Positions 51,582-63,800 of a stretch of 64,000 nt of DNA are shown here, in pieces. Location of the stretch: positions 102,187,849-102,251,848 of the forward strand of contig NC_050104.1 in the NCBI RefSeq assembly GCF_902167145.1. Direction: 5' to 3'. The notes beneath the pieces were generated by a model. That model searched no databases. It was not told where the DNA came from and saw only the letters and a program-made list of their open reading frames with translations. The position numbers and the translations under genes are program-made. The number at the start of each line of letters is the position of its first letter. Position 1 is the first letter of the stretch. Source of the DNA: Zea mays (taxonomy: Eukaryota > Streptophyta > Magnoliopsida > Poales > Poaceae).

Positions 51582-52602
51582 ATGGCTCGTCTTAGACACA
51601 CTGCACGAAAGTCCGTCATCCCCTTCTTACCCTCCCGCCTTGCTGAGCGTCCGCTTCGCCGTCCCGTGGCCGGACAGTCCAGCCACTTGGAGCGGCTGCA
51701 CCACCGCCTGCACGAGGAGCAGGAATGTCGACGACAGGAGCAGGAGCAGCAGGGCTCTTCTTTCTCGCTCCAACAGGAGATAGAGTCTGTGAGGAGCTGC
51801 TCCCCTGTGCTTCCTCTGGAGGCGCCCCCTGCACCACCACTGGGCGCCCCAGCTTCTGGAGTAGCTGCTGGAGGAGACCCAGACGACGGAGGTGGCGACG
51901 ACAGCTCGAGCCATGACACCGACTTTTCTGCTGACCAGGAGCCGGAAGGATGGGTTGCTCGACCCATCACTCGCGACGCTGCTTGCGGGTGTCACTTCCA
52001 CGACGCGCTCGACATCCTGCTACGTCGGGCACTTAACCGGTGTACTTGGTCCATTGAGTATCGCTGTGTGGTCTACCAGCATAGTCGCGGGGTCTACGCG
52101 GACCGCTGGGAGGTGACCTGCTTGGTGCGCCGTCTGGAGAACAGTCTCCAGGGGTGCGAAGGCCTGCTCAGAGCACTATTCTATCTCTGAGCGGGACTCA
52201 GCTGAGGCAGCCATGCAAGATGCTGCACGGCGTGCGCTTTCGTACTACTGCTCGGTTCTCGGTGGGGTAGCTGACGGTCTCAACCTGAAGTATTACCCCC
52301 GCCGTCCATCTGGCAGCACAGGAGGCGTGATTGTCTCACCTGTCGGTGAGGACAATCCTAGGTTGAGCAGCACAGTCAACCTAGCCGCCGTGCTAAACAC
52401 GGAGCTGGACCATGCACTAGACGAGCTGAGTAGGGCTCGTGCTGAGATCGCCCTGCTGCGGGCTGAGCACGCGGAACGTCGTCACCTGGATGATGGTTCC
52501 CCCGCTCCCGTCGGGACTCGGCACCCGTACCGCTCACCTCGGCGTGGACGCCAGTCTTATGGCAATCCCGACTGCAAGACCAAGATAAATCTAGAACCAT
52601 AG
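51582..52602 (+). pseudogene. Extra ORF between 5' LTR and gag (orf0-like), split by a frameshift
   Basis: ATG at 51582 starts a 202-codon frame (RHTARKSVIPFLPSRLAERP, then FHDALDILLRRALNRCTW, YADRWEVTCLVRR) ending at TGA 52188-52190. The downstream frame continues the same protein without a gap (ISERDSAEAAMQDAARRAL, LNLKYYPRRPSG, ELDHALDELSRARAEIALLRAEHAERR) to TAG at 52600-52602. A one-base indel near 52175-52190 therefore splits an ORF of about 340 codons. It has a conserved-looking globular middle and a C-terminal coiled coil. It is not Gag. I recall extra upstream ORFs in rice relatives such as RIRE3; function unknown. Confidence 0.6.
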
Positions 52603-53007
52603 ATCGTTAGAGTTGGATCTTGTAATTAATACGAAAATATATACGTAGAAGCTACAGTCTTAGCGTTAGTCTCGGTCTTAGTTAGTCTTAGTTAGACAGG
52701 GTAGTTTGCTATATCCTGTGCATTTATGTTTGTCATGATGAACTATGTTTGGTTTGGATCTTTGTAATGACTGTCACCAGAGTGTGGGCATCCCCTGCAT
52801 TTTGTTTTACCTATTATGTTAATGAAGTTAGTTAGCTAGTTGGGAAACCTTTTATTCTACTTTCCTCTTTATCTGAGAAGCTGTGTTGGTCTGTGTTGGA
52901 GATCAGTGAAGATGCTCATCTGTTCATTGCTGTTGAAGGATTCTATACTCTTTTCTTATGCTGCAAGATTTGCCAGATCAGTTCTGACGTGTGGTTGCAT
53001 TCTGCAG
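52603..53007 (+). other. Spacer between orf0-like ORF and gag
   Basis: AT-rich, no supported gene. 'gtttttgttt' style U-rich stretches and a possible acceptor (ttctgcag) right before the gag ATG at 53008 would allow a spliced gag mRNA. Confidence 0.4.
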
Positions 53008-54264
53008 ATGTCAGAGAACAGGCGCAGAGGAGGAAGGCGTGCTCAGCAGGAGCGAGCCGCTCAGCAGGAAGAGGTACCCCAGCAACAGCACCTGCCGCCC
53101 CCGCCCCTGATGTCGATCAAGCAGATGTTTCTGATGCAGACTTAGGCAGTTCAAGCCATCGGTCAGACTCTGGCCGCCATTCAGCAGCAGCAGCAGGCCC
53201 CACCTCAGCCTCAGATGCCTCAGATGCCCAGAGACAAGCGTGCTGAATTCATGAGAGGTCATCCAGCAACGTTTGCTCACTCTTCTGACCCCATGGATGC
53301 TGAAGACTGGCTGCGCACTGTGGAGAGGGAGTTGCATACCGCTCAGTGCGATGATAGGGAGAAAGTCCTGTATGGTCCCCGTCTGTTGAGAGGAGCAGCT
53401 CAGTCATGGTGGGAGTCTTACCTCGCCACCCATGCCCACCCCGACACCATCACCTGGGAAGAGTTCAGAGGAAGCTTTCGTCAGTATCATGTTCCTGCAG
53501 GTCTGATGACAGTGAAGAAGGAGGAGTTCCTGGCCCGCAAGCAAGGGTCATCGTCTGTAAGCGAGTACCGGGACAGGTTTCTGCAGCTGTCTCGCTATGC
53601 TCCTGAAGACGTCAACACCGATGCCAAGCGACAGTACCGTTTCTTGAGAGGCTTGGTTGACCCTCTTCAGTACCAACTGATGAATCACACCTTCCCGACA
53701 TTCCAGCACCTGATTGACAGAGCAATCATGACAGAGAGGAAGCGTAAGGAGATGGAAGATCGTAAGCGCAAGATCAGTGGACCCCAGACTAGAAGCATCA
53801 ACTGTCCTCGTTTCTCAGGCAATCAACCTCAGCAGTTCAGGCAGAACCAGCGTCCACCTCAGCAACATCAGCAGTTCCAAAGGCAGTATCCTCAGCACTA
53901 GTATCAGAACCGTCAGAGCAATCAGTCAGGAGGTCAGTTTCAGAGGCAGAATCAGCAGGCACCTCGTCTTCCTGCCCCAGCAAACTAGCAGAGCAATCAG
54001 GCAGCACCAGCTCAGGTTGGAAACAGGGCATGTTTCCACTGTGGAGAGCAAGGCCACTGGGTGATGCAATGTCCGAAGAAGGCAGCCCAGCAGCAGTCAG
54101 GCCCCAATGCCCCAGCAAAGCATAATGTGTCTCAGCCTGGAGCAGGCAACCGTTCTCAGCCACGTTACAATCATGGAAGACTGAATCACTTGGAGGCTGA
54201 AGCAGTTCAGGAGACCCCCGGCATGATAGTAGGTATGTTCCTAGTCGACTCCCATACTGGGTAG
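53008..54264 (+). pseudogene. gag: gag of the Del/Tekay-like element, three internal TAG stops
   Basis: ATG at 53008 (MSENRRRGGRRAQQERAAQQ). The Gag core lies at 53270-53700 (DPMDAEDWLRTVERELHTA, GAAQSWWESYLATH, ITWEEFRGSFRQYHVPAG, SSSVSEYRDRFLQLSRYAP). A Gln-rich stretch and the zinc knuckle CFHCGEQGHWVMQC (54031-54072) follow. Stops at 53143, 53899 and 53986 are all TAG in Gln-rich context, so each is probably a former CAG. The frame ends at TAG 54262 where the protease should continue. Confidence 0.88.
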
Positions 54265-57200
54265 AAGCACATAATCTTCCAATTACTACCATGTCAACCC
54301 CCATTCAAATTGACTCAGCCGGTGGTAGAATTCGAGCTGATAGCATTTGTTTGAATGTATGTGTGGAAATAAGGGAGATAGCGTTTCCCGCTAACCTCAT
54401 AGTAATGGGTACTCAGGGAATAGATGTCATCCTAGGGATGAATTGGCTAGATAAGTATCAGGCAGTTATTAGTTGTGATAAGAGGACAATCAAGTTGGTG
54501 TCCCCACTAGGAGAGGAAGTGGTGACCGAGTTAGTCCCGCCTGAGCCGAAGAAAAGAAGTTGTTCTCAGATGGCTGTCGATAGCAGTGAGGCAGACCCGA
54601 TCGAGAGTATCAATGTTGTGTCCGAGTTCCCAGACGTGTTTCCAAAGGACTTACCAGGTATGCCACCAGAGCGGAAAGTTGAGTTTGCCATAGAGCTTCT
54701 TCCTGGAACCGCCCCCATCTTTAAGAGAGCTTACAGAATATCCGGACCAGAGTTGGTTGAACTTAAGAAGCAGATTGATGAGCTGTCAGAGAAAGGTTAC
54801 ATCTGGCCAAGCACCTCGCCTTGGGCCGCTCCTGTCTTGTTTGTGGAGAAGAAAGATGGCACCAAAAGGATGTGTATCGATTATCGAGCTTTGAATGAAG
54901 TCACAATCAAGAACAAGTACCCTTTGCCCAGGATAGAAGATCTGTTCGACCAGTTGAGAGGAGCCAGTGTGTTCTCCAAGATTGATCTGAGGTCAGGTTA
55001 TCATCAGCTCAGGATCCGACCTTCGGACATTCCGAAGACGGCATTCATTTCCATGTATGGGTTGTATGAGTTCACCGTGATGTCTTTTGGTTTGACCAAT
55101 GCACCAGCCTTTTTCATGAATCTGATGAACAGTGTATTCATGGATTATCTTGACAAGTTTGTGGTGGTATTCATTGATGACATTCTGATTTATTCTCAAA
55201 GCAAAGAAGAGCATGCAGATCATTTGAGGATGGTATTGCAGAGATTGCGAGAGCACCAGTTGTATGCAAAGTTGAGCAAGTGTGAATTCTGGATCAGTGA
55301 AGTCCTGTTCTTGGCTCACATAATCAACAAAGAAGGATTGGTTGTGGATCCAAAGAAAGTGGCAGACATTCTAAACTGGAAAGCGCCAACAGATGCTCGA
55401 GGAATCAAGAGTTTCATTGGAATGGCCGGATATTATCGGCGATTCATTGAAGGGTTTTCGAAGATTGTGAAACCAATGACAACGTTGCTAGGCAACAAGG
55501 TTGAGTTCAATTGGACCCAAAAATGCCAGGAGGCCTTCGAAGCGCTGAAAGAGAAGTTGACAACAGCGCCTGTTTTAGTCTTACCTGATGTGCATAAGCC
55601 CTTCTCGGTGTATTGTGATGCTTGTTACACAGGCTTGGGATGTGTGTTGATGCAAGAGGGAAGAGTTGTGGCTTACTCGTCCCGACAGTTGAAGGTTCAT
55701 GAGAAGAATTACCCAATCCATGACCTAGAGTTGGCAGCAGTGGTTCACGCACTGAAGACATGGAGGCACTACTTGTATGGACAGAAATGCAATGTTTACA
55801 CAGACCACAAGAGTCTGAAGTACATATTCACTCAGTCAGAGTTGAATATGAGGCAGTGAAGATGGTTAGAGTTGATCAAAGACTATGAGTTGGAGATCCA
55901 TTACCATCCAGGCAAAGCAAAGGTAGTGGCAGATGCTTTGAGCAGGAAGAGTCAAGTCAATCTGATGGTCGCTCGTCCGATGCCTTACGAGTTGGCCAAA
56001 GAGTTTGACAGGTTGAGCCTCGGATTTCTGAACAATTCGCGAGGAGTCACAGTTGAGTTGGAACCTACCTTGGAACGGGAAATCAAAGAAGCACAGAAGA
56101 ATGATGAGAAGATCGGTGAGATCCGGCGACTGATTCTAGATGGCAGAGGCAAAGATTTTCGAGAAGATGCAGAAGGTGTGATATGGTTCAAAGACCGCTT
56201 GTGTGTTCCCAATGTCTAATCCATTCGGGAGTTGATTCTCAAGGAAGCTCATGAGACAGCCTATTCGATTCACCCTGGTAGTGAGAAGATGTATCAGGAT
56301 CTGAAGAAGAAATTCTGGTGGTATGGAATAAAGAGGGAAATCGCAGAGCATGTGGCTATGTGTGATAGTTGTCGAAGGATTAAGGCAGAGCACCAGAGAC
56401 CAGCTGGATTGTTGCAACCGTTGCAGATCCCTCAGTGGAAATGGGATATAATCGGTATGGATTTCATAGTCGGATTGCCTCGCACTCGAGCCGGCTACGA
56501 TTCCATTTGGGTAGTAGTGGACCGCTTGACCAAGTCAGCCCACTTCATACCTGTCAAGACCAACTACAACAGTGCAGTATTGGCAGAGTTGTATATGTCT
56601 CGGATCGTTTGTCTTCATGGTGTGCCAAAGAAGATAGTGTCAGACAGAGGAACACAGTTCACCTCTCATTTCTGGCAGCAGTTGCATGAAGCCTTGGGCA
56701 CACATCTGAATTTCAGTTCAGCTTATCATCCGCAGACAGATGGCCAGACCGAAAGAACCAATCAAATCCTTGAAGATATGTTGAGAGCCTGTGCGTTGCA
56801 AGACCAGTCCGGATGGGACAAGAGATTGCCTTATGCAGAGTTTTCCTATAACAACAGTTACCAGGCCAGTTTGAAGATGTCACCATTTCAGGCGCTTTAT
56901 GGGAGGAGTTGTAGAACTCCGTTGCAATGGGATCAGCCTGGAGAAAAGCAAGTGTTTGGGCCAGACATTCTGCTTGAAGCTGAAGAGAACATCAAGATGG
57001 TTCGAGAGAATCTTAAGATAGCGCAATCAAGGCAGCGAAGCTATGCAAACACGAGAAGAAGAGAGCTGAGTTTCGAAGTCGGAGACTTTGTCTATCTGAA
57101 AGTGTCACCGATCAGAGGAGTCAGAAGATTCGGAGTCAAAGGCAAGCTAGCACCCCGCTACATTGGCTCGTACCAAATTCTCTCAAGGCGTGGAGAAGTG

Positions 57201-57506
57201 GCATATCAGCTCAGTCTGCCAGAAAATTTGTCTGCTGTGCATAATGTCTTTCATGTGTCTCAGTTGAAGAAGTGTCTGCGAGTGCTAGAAGAGCAGTTGC
57301 CAGTTGAAGGTCTTGAAGTCCAGGAGGACTTGACCTACGTTGAAAAGCCAGTGCAAATCCTTGAGGTTGCAGACAGAGTCACCCGAAGGAAGACCATCAG
57401 AATGTGCAAGGTCAGATGGAATCACCACTCGGAGGAAGAAGCAACCTGGGAGCGTGAAGATGATCTGATGGCTAAATACCCTGAGCTCTTTGCTAGCCAA
57501 CCCTGA
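54258..57506 (+). pseudogene. pol: pol of the Del/Tekay-like element: truncated protease, RT, RNase H, integrase, chromodomain
   Basis: The frame differs from gag by one base and opens with [17 protein letters not shown]. The protease part upstream with the D-S-G active site is missing and only the C-terminal half remains ([20 protein letters not shown]). [36 protein letters not shown], and the catalytic [11 protein letters not shown] near 55170. RNase [33 protein letters not shown]. Integrase: zinc region HPGSEKMY...CDSCRRIK, core Asp in WDIIGMDFIVGLP, Asp in IVSDRGTQF, Glu in QTDGQTERTN. The chromodomain is at the end (RKTIRMCKVRWNHHSEEEATWE). Stops: TGA 55857-55859 (in QRRWLE) and TAA 56217-56219. 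Chromodomains steer integration to heterochromatin. Confidence 0.92.
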
Positions 57507-57523
57507 ATCTCGAGGGCGAGATT

Positions 57524-57542
57524 CTTTTAAGGGGGATAGGTT
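57524..57542 (+). other. Polypurine tract of the Del/Tekay-like element
   Basis: TTTTAAGGGGGATAGGTT directly before the 3' LTR, primer for plus-strand synthesis. Confidence 0.75.
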
Positions 57543-60500
57543 TGTAACGCCCTGAATTTGGGGGTAGAATTTTTTCTTCTTTTCTCTCACCAAATTCAGG
57601 CGTTACTCTTTCCTTTTCCCCTTTTCTTCTCGCTAAGCCTTGATCTTTTCCAAAAGTTATAGCGAGAATTAGCTCGACATCTTGTGTAAGCAAAACCTAG
57701 AACTATTTTTGGTTGTTGCATCATGCCGGATTATGCACTCTTTTGTTTGTGGTTGAGTGAATTGAAGAATTAGGCATATAAGAATCAGGCATATAAGAAA
57801 ATATGGAAATTAGAAAAAGAAAAGCCTTTTCTTTTTCTCTCTCCCCCCTTCTCCCTTTTGGCCCAGCAGCTCCCTCCCCCTTCGCGCCGGCCCAGCTGGC
57901 AGCCCAACCGCCCCGCCTTCCCCCTTCCCGCGTGGGCCCCGCGGCGGCCCAGCCACCCCCTTCCCCCCGATGTGGGCCGTCCCGGCCGGCCCACACAGCG
58001 CCCGCCCCCTTTCCCCCCTTTGGGCCCAGTCGGCCCAACCGCCCCTCCCCCCTTTTTTCTTTTTCCAAAATTCCCTCCCCGTGGGCCCCGCGGCGGCCCA
58101 GCCGCCCCCCCCTTCCCCCTTCCCGCATGGGCCCCGCGGCGGCCCAGCCGCCCCCTTCCCCCCCGCCGTGGGCTGTCCCGGCCGGCCCACCCCGCGCCCA
58201 CCCCCTTTCCCCCCTTTGGGCCCAGCCGGCCCAACCGCCCCTCCCCCCCCCCTTTTTTTTCTTTTTCCAAAATTCTCTCCCCGCGGGCCCCGCCCGTCAT
58301 CCCCTCCCCCAACTCTCTCTCCCCTAACCCTAGCCGCCGCCCGCCCTAGCCGCCGTCGCCCTAGCCGTCGCGGCCCTAGCGCCGCCGCCGCCCTAGCGCC
58401 ACCGCCGCGCCCTCCCTCGCCCACGGTGAGGCTTCCCCTCTCCTCAACCTTCTCCCTCCCCTCCCTCTTCCTTCCCCTTCTCGTCGGCGCCCTCCCCTGC
58501 GCCCATGGCGCGCTCGCCCGGCCGCGCCCGCCTCGCCCCTCCCCGCGCCGGCCCGCCTCGGCCGCTCCGGCGAGCCCCCGCCCTCGTCCCGCGCCCGCTC
58601 GCCGCCCCCGGCGAGCCCCGCCCCGCCCTCGCCCGGCCTCGCTCCGGCGAGCCCGCCCCGCCCCGTCCTCGCCCGGCCTCGCTCCGGGGAGCCCGCCCCG
58701 CCCCTTCCCTGCCCTCGCCTCGAGCTCGCCGCCCCCGGCTGCGCCCCACCTCGGCCCCACGGTCGCGCCGGCCGCGCCCGGCCCCGCCACGCCCGGCTTC
58801 GCCCCGGCCGCCCCCGGCTGCGCCCGGCGAGCCCCGCCCCGGCGTGGTGGTCGGCCGTGTCCTCGCCCCGCCGTGCCTTGCTCGCGTCGTGACGGCCCCG
58901 GCATGGCCTCGAGCTCGGCCCAGCGTGCCCATGGCGCGCGGCCTTGAGCTCGGCTAGCGCACGGCTAGTTCGTGGCATGTGCGTGCGGCCTTGCGCGCGT
59001 GCTCGCGTAGTGCGCAGTGCCTTGGCACGACCCGTCGTGTCTCCGTCTACCCCCAGACACCCCGTCTACCCCCCCCCCCCCCCGTGTCCTATGCACGCTA
59101 ATCACGTGTTTATATTAATAAGATAGGAGTCTCAATTTGGAAATTGGTTACGTTGGTTAATTTGTATAGCTAATCATCTATCTCATTCAATGTTAATCTA
59201 CTAAAAGTGGTCACGTTTACATTAGTGCATGTAGCTAATCCTTTTGTTAGAACCAATTGGAACTAGAGCACGTAACGTTTAGTTATTTGTTTACTCGTAG
59301 TGCGTCTCGGGCATAAGCTTTAACTCTCGTGAGACCTTTCCCCGCCTCTTTCTAACCATGGTAAATTCATTATCGTATGTGATATTCTATGCATATTTAC
59401 TTTATTTGTTCTCTTGTATGGTGTACTGTTTGTTTCCTAATTTGAATGGATGGATGTATGTGTGCTTGCAATCGCATAGAGAACGATCCGGTTGAAGAGC
59501 CCGAGGAACTCGCAGGAGAAGCCCCTGAGCAGCAGTCGGTTGGTGGAGGCAAGTGTCCCTTGACCTATCTTTGTCCTATTCATTCTTTAATTCACCTCCC
59601 GCATTACACATTTATACTTAAGGATTGACTAGCTTTTGTGATCCATGTCCTTGTTCACCTATTTGGGTTGGATTATTATGGTTTAGCTTTATGCTATTGC
59701 TTAACTCTAATCAATGAACATGATGAGATTATCTATGATACGCTGTTTTCCCCTCTCTTATTATGATGTGATACTTGTGGTCTTCAAGGGGGCTCGAGCG
59801 GTTTCTCGAGTGCCTCTCCGTAAGGACCTGTTCTATAGATGACCGCCGGGAAAATAGTGCAACCATGAAGGTGGAATGGGGTGCCCTTAGCTGAATAATT
59901 AGAGGATCCGGGGTGTAGTTCGCTTAGCCGTCGTGCCGTCAATGGGGCTCGGTGTATGTGGCTCGCTCTGCCAAGTTTGGGTTCGCCCCTTGGGGAGGAG
60001 TGTGGTGCATTTAGGAAACCTAACGGGCGGCTACAGCCCCGGGGAATCTTTGTAAAGGCTACGTAGTGATGCCCTGCTGGGTCACCTTGGTAGTGATCAA
60101 TGGAGAGTCATGATCTCCGGGCAGAATGGGAATCACAGCTTGTGGGTAAAGTGCACAACCTCTGCAGAGTGTTTGAAAACTGATATATCAGCTGTGCTCG
60201 CGGTTATGAGCGGCCAAGGGAGCTCCAGTGATTAGTGGTACTTGATCAGAGACATTATGGTTTCCAGGTGGCTATGGGATCGATGGTTCTGGTTATGACT
60301 ATGGTGCTGGTAAGTGGTATTCTTTCCGTTTGGAAAGGGTACATCGGGCTAATAACTTGGGTTAATGCTAAAACCTGACTTTCTATTAGTAAATGATAAT
60401 CTGACCAACTAAAAGCAACTGCTTGACTTATCCCCACATAAAGCTAGTCCACTACAGCCAAACAGGATACTTGCTGAGTATGTTGATGTGTACTCACCCT

Positions 60501-60873
60501 TGCTCTACACACCAAACCCCCCCATCCCCAGGTTGTCAGCATTGCAACCACTGCTCAGGCGAAGATGAAGCTGTGGAAGGAGACTTCCAGGAGTTCCAAG
60601 ACTACGACGAGTTCTAGGCGTGGGTTAGCAGCAACCCCCAGTCGGCTGCCTGTGAAGGCCGCATTTATCTACGTTTCTTTTCCGCACTTTGATTTATTGT
60701 AAGGACTATATGGACGTCTTAGACGTATGATGTAATCGACTATTATTTCCCTTTTTAATACTATTTGAGCACTGTGATAATGTCCATGTTATGTAACTGT
60801 TGTGTACGTGAATTACTGATCCTGGCACGTACATGGTTCGCATTCGGTTTGCCTTCTAAAACCGGGTGTGACT
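57543..60873 (+). repeat. 3' LTR of the Del/Tekay-like element
   Basis: Like the 5' LTR but 251 bp longer. Most of the difference is an extra copy of a C-rich block (about 58082-58285, 'gtgggccccgcggcggccca' to 'ctttttccaaaattc'). There are other small indels. Last bases GTGTGACT instead of GTGTGACA. Candidate exons a, b and c are at 59480-59548, 60268-60309 and 60532-60617, all still open. Confidence 0.9.
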
Positions 60874-63800
60874 GAAATAATCACCAAGTGTGTGCTAGGT
60901 TCAAGTCTCACACATATGATGACTCATAGTACAGAAACGAATGTCACATCATTAATATATAACATAATTCTTTACAAAATAGTTAAATAATTACATCATA
61001 CAAAGACAACGATCTAGCAACCCTAGTTGACTGGGAGACGATGGCCTAGACCACTCACAAACTCATCACAACATCCTTCATGCGCCTCATCAAGTGGTAC
61101 ATGTTCTTGACCTAGGGGGAATGTGAGTACAACAAGGGTGACCTCACATATGTTCATCGTTCAACAAATTGTGGGGAATAATGTGCATGAACTCACCAAA
61201 AGGTGGGAGCTCATGTGAAGTGTAAGGCATACCAAACGAGATGGTTAAAGCTGAGCATTGGTTTTAAAGTGGCCAAAATTTTATTAGCAGCTACTAAGTA
61301 TAAGTAAATACCAACTCAAATGAATAAGATTTCACAATTAATAATAACACCCACAATGCAATCCATATGACAAATTAAGTTGAGTTCCATAAATTAATCA
61401 TGCGAGAGTCCTGAGTCGCTCTTGACCGTGAGCACGACTGATATACCAGTTTTACACTCTGGAGAGGTTGCGCCCTTTACCCACAAGTCGTGTATCCCGT
61501 CTAGCCAGGGTTTGCAAAGCCCTTAGACACTTCCAAGCTGAATGGCTAGGGATCCACTACGAGGCCTTTACAAAGTTCCACTAGCTTCAGAAAACCCGCT
61601 ACGGTTTCAGAGAAGGGCAATATAGGAATCCCTCGTCCGAAAAGCCATCGCAGCATGATTGACCCAAGAACCTCCCTATACGCAACTCCTCTACCGCCCT
61701 TGCCTCTTTCGGGTAAGGTAGTCCTCCACTAGCTTTCCTAATTAGTCAGCCAAGGGCGTCCCGATCAAGTCTCACACATATGATGACTCATGGTACAAAA
61801 ACGAATGTCACATCATTAATATATAACGGGGTTTTGTACAAAATAGTTAAATAATTACATCATACGTAGACAATGATCCAACAACCATTGTTTACTGGGA
61901 GACGACGTCCTAGACCACTCCCGAACTCATCACAACATCCTTCACGCGCCTCATCCTGCGATACTTGTTCTTGACCTGGGGGATGTGAGTACAGCAAGGG
62001 TGAGCTCACATAGGTTCATCGCTCAACAAGTTGTGGGGAATAATGTGCATGAACTCACCAAAGGTGGGAGCTCATGTGAAGTGTAAGGCTTACCAAAGGA
62101 GATGGTTAAAGCTGAGCATTGCTTTTAGAGTTGGTCAAAATTTTATTAGTAAATACTAAGTATAAGTAGCTACCAACCCAAATAAATAAGAGATCAAAAT
62201 TAATAATAACACCTGCGATGCAATGCATATGACAGATTAAGTTTAGCTCCATAAATTAATCATGCGAGTGTCCCGAGTCGCTCTTGACCGTGAGTCGACT
62301 GATATACCAGTTTTACACTCTGCAGAGGTTGCGCTCTTTATCCACAAGTCGTGTATCCTGTCTAGCCAAGGTTTGCAAGACCCTTAGACACTTCCGAGGT
62401 GAATGGCTAGGGATCCACTACGAGGCCTTTACAAAGTTCCACTAGCTTCGAAAAACCCGCTACGGTTTCTGAGAAGGGCAATATAGGAATCCCTCGTCTG
62501 AAAAGTCATCGTAGCATGATCGACCCGAGAACCTCCCTATACGCAGCTCCTCTACCGCTCTTGCCCCTTTCCGGTAAGGTAGCCCTCCACTAGCTTTCCT
62601 AATTAGTCAGCCAAGGGCATCCCATTCCACCCTTGTGGTAGCACAAATATCTCAAATTAAGCTCCATGTTCCAATTAACACAATGATCTTGTCATGAACA
62701 ATAATTAAAACAATAGTATAATTGGAACATGATCATAATATAACATTAATTTTCTAAAACCAAGTAGAGCAATAGCGAAACTACCCAATAGTTGTTTTGT
62801 CTGCAAGGTGTGGGATAAACAATGCTAGGGAAGCCTATTAGGTCCCATAAAATTAACCTGAACATGTCACAGTGATTAACAGGAACATTATTGGGTAAAG
62901 AGAAAAATGATCAAGGGCACAACTTGGCTTAGACTCGAGATTTCCAGGTACCTCACCAACTTGGTCTTCAAGTGACTCGTGGCCTCACTTCTATCCGAAG
63001 CAATACATACAAATGGACAAGGAGTACGTAAAAATAACATTACACCAAACATGCGCTGTTACGAGGTCGTAGGTTCGATAACCACTAAATTCAGAGTTAC
63101 GGTTAAGAGGATATGATTTTCCAAAGATTTAGGTGATTAAACAATAAAAGGTAAATTATATGCTAATTAATACAAATCATGTGATAATTAATTAAACTTT
63201 AATCTGAGAAATAACTTGATTATAGGTTGTATTTTTAGTTAGGTTATAATTATGGACAATTACCTTTGATTAGCAATATAAATCAATAATCATAGGATAA
63301 ACAATATAAAAGTAAGTAATATGTTGTAAATAATGTTGTTATTGCGTATACAAATTTAATACGAGACTAGCGCAACTTGAACAGACTAAGTTTGAGTTAA
63401 AACGAGCAATATAGGGATTAATTTAGTTTTCGGTCATTTTTATAATTAAATCGATTCTAGGGACTTATTTGCAATTCTCATGGACTGCTAGGTAATCATC
63501 TTACCGCACATGTGGATGGCGGGTTGATTAATATAGAGCACATGGTCTCTTTTGCAAAAGTAAACGGCCGAAGGGGTATGTGCTTTTGTAGATTGTTGGA
63601 TCGATAGTCTACGGTGCAGATTAGATTGAAGTCTCGGTCGTTGGATCAGAGATCGACGATAGAGGTTTTATGATAGCAGATCGAATTTCCCTCGCTAGAT
63701 TGAATCAGACGACCCATGACCTCGGCCGAAACGGTACGCGATCGATCCCATCACAGCCGTCGGATCTAAAATCAACGCTCGAGATTAAAAGATCTCGCGA

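Larger units (their letters stand above)
48242..60873 (+). mobile_element. Del/Tekay-like chromovirus (Ty3/gypsy), complete structure, coding region broken
   Basis: LTRs of 3080 bp (48242-51321) and 3331 bp (57543-60873), TSD GAAAT (48237-48241, 60874-60878), primer site, an extra upstream ORF, gag, and pol in the order protease-RT-RNase H-integrase-chromodomain, and a polypurine tract. Very long LTRs with a chromodomain define the Del/Tekay lineage. The 3' LTR ends in CT where the 5' LTR has CA. Five stops, a frameshift and a protease deletion make it non-autonomous, yet the domains are easily readable, so it is fairly recent. Confidence 0.92.
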
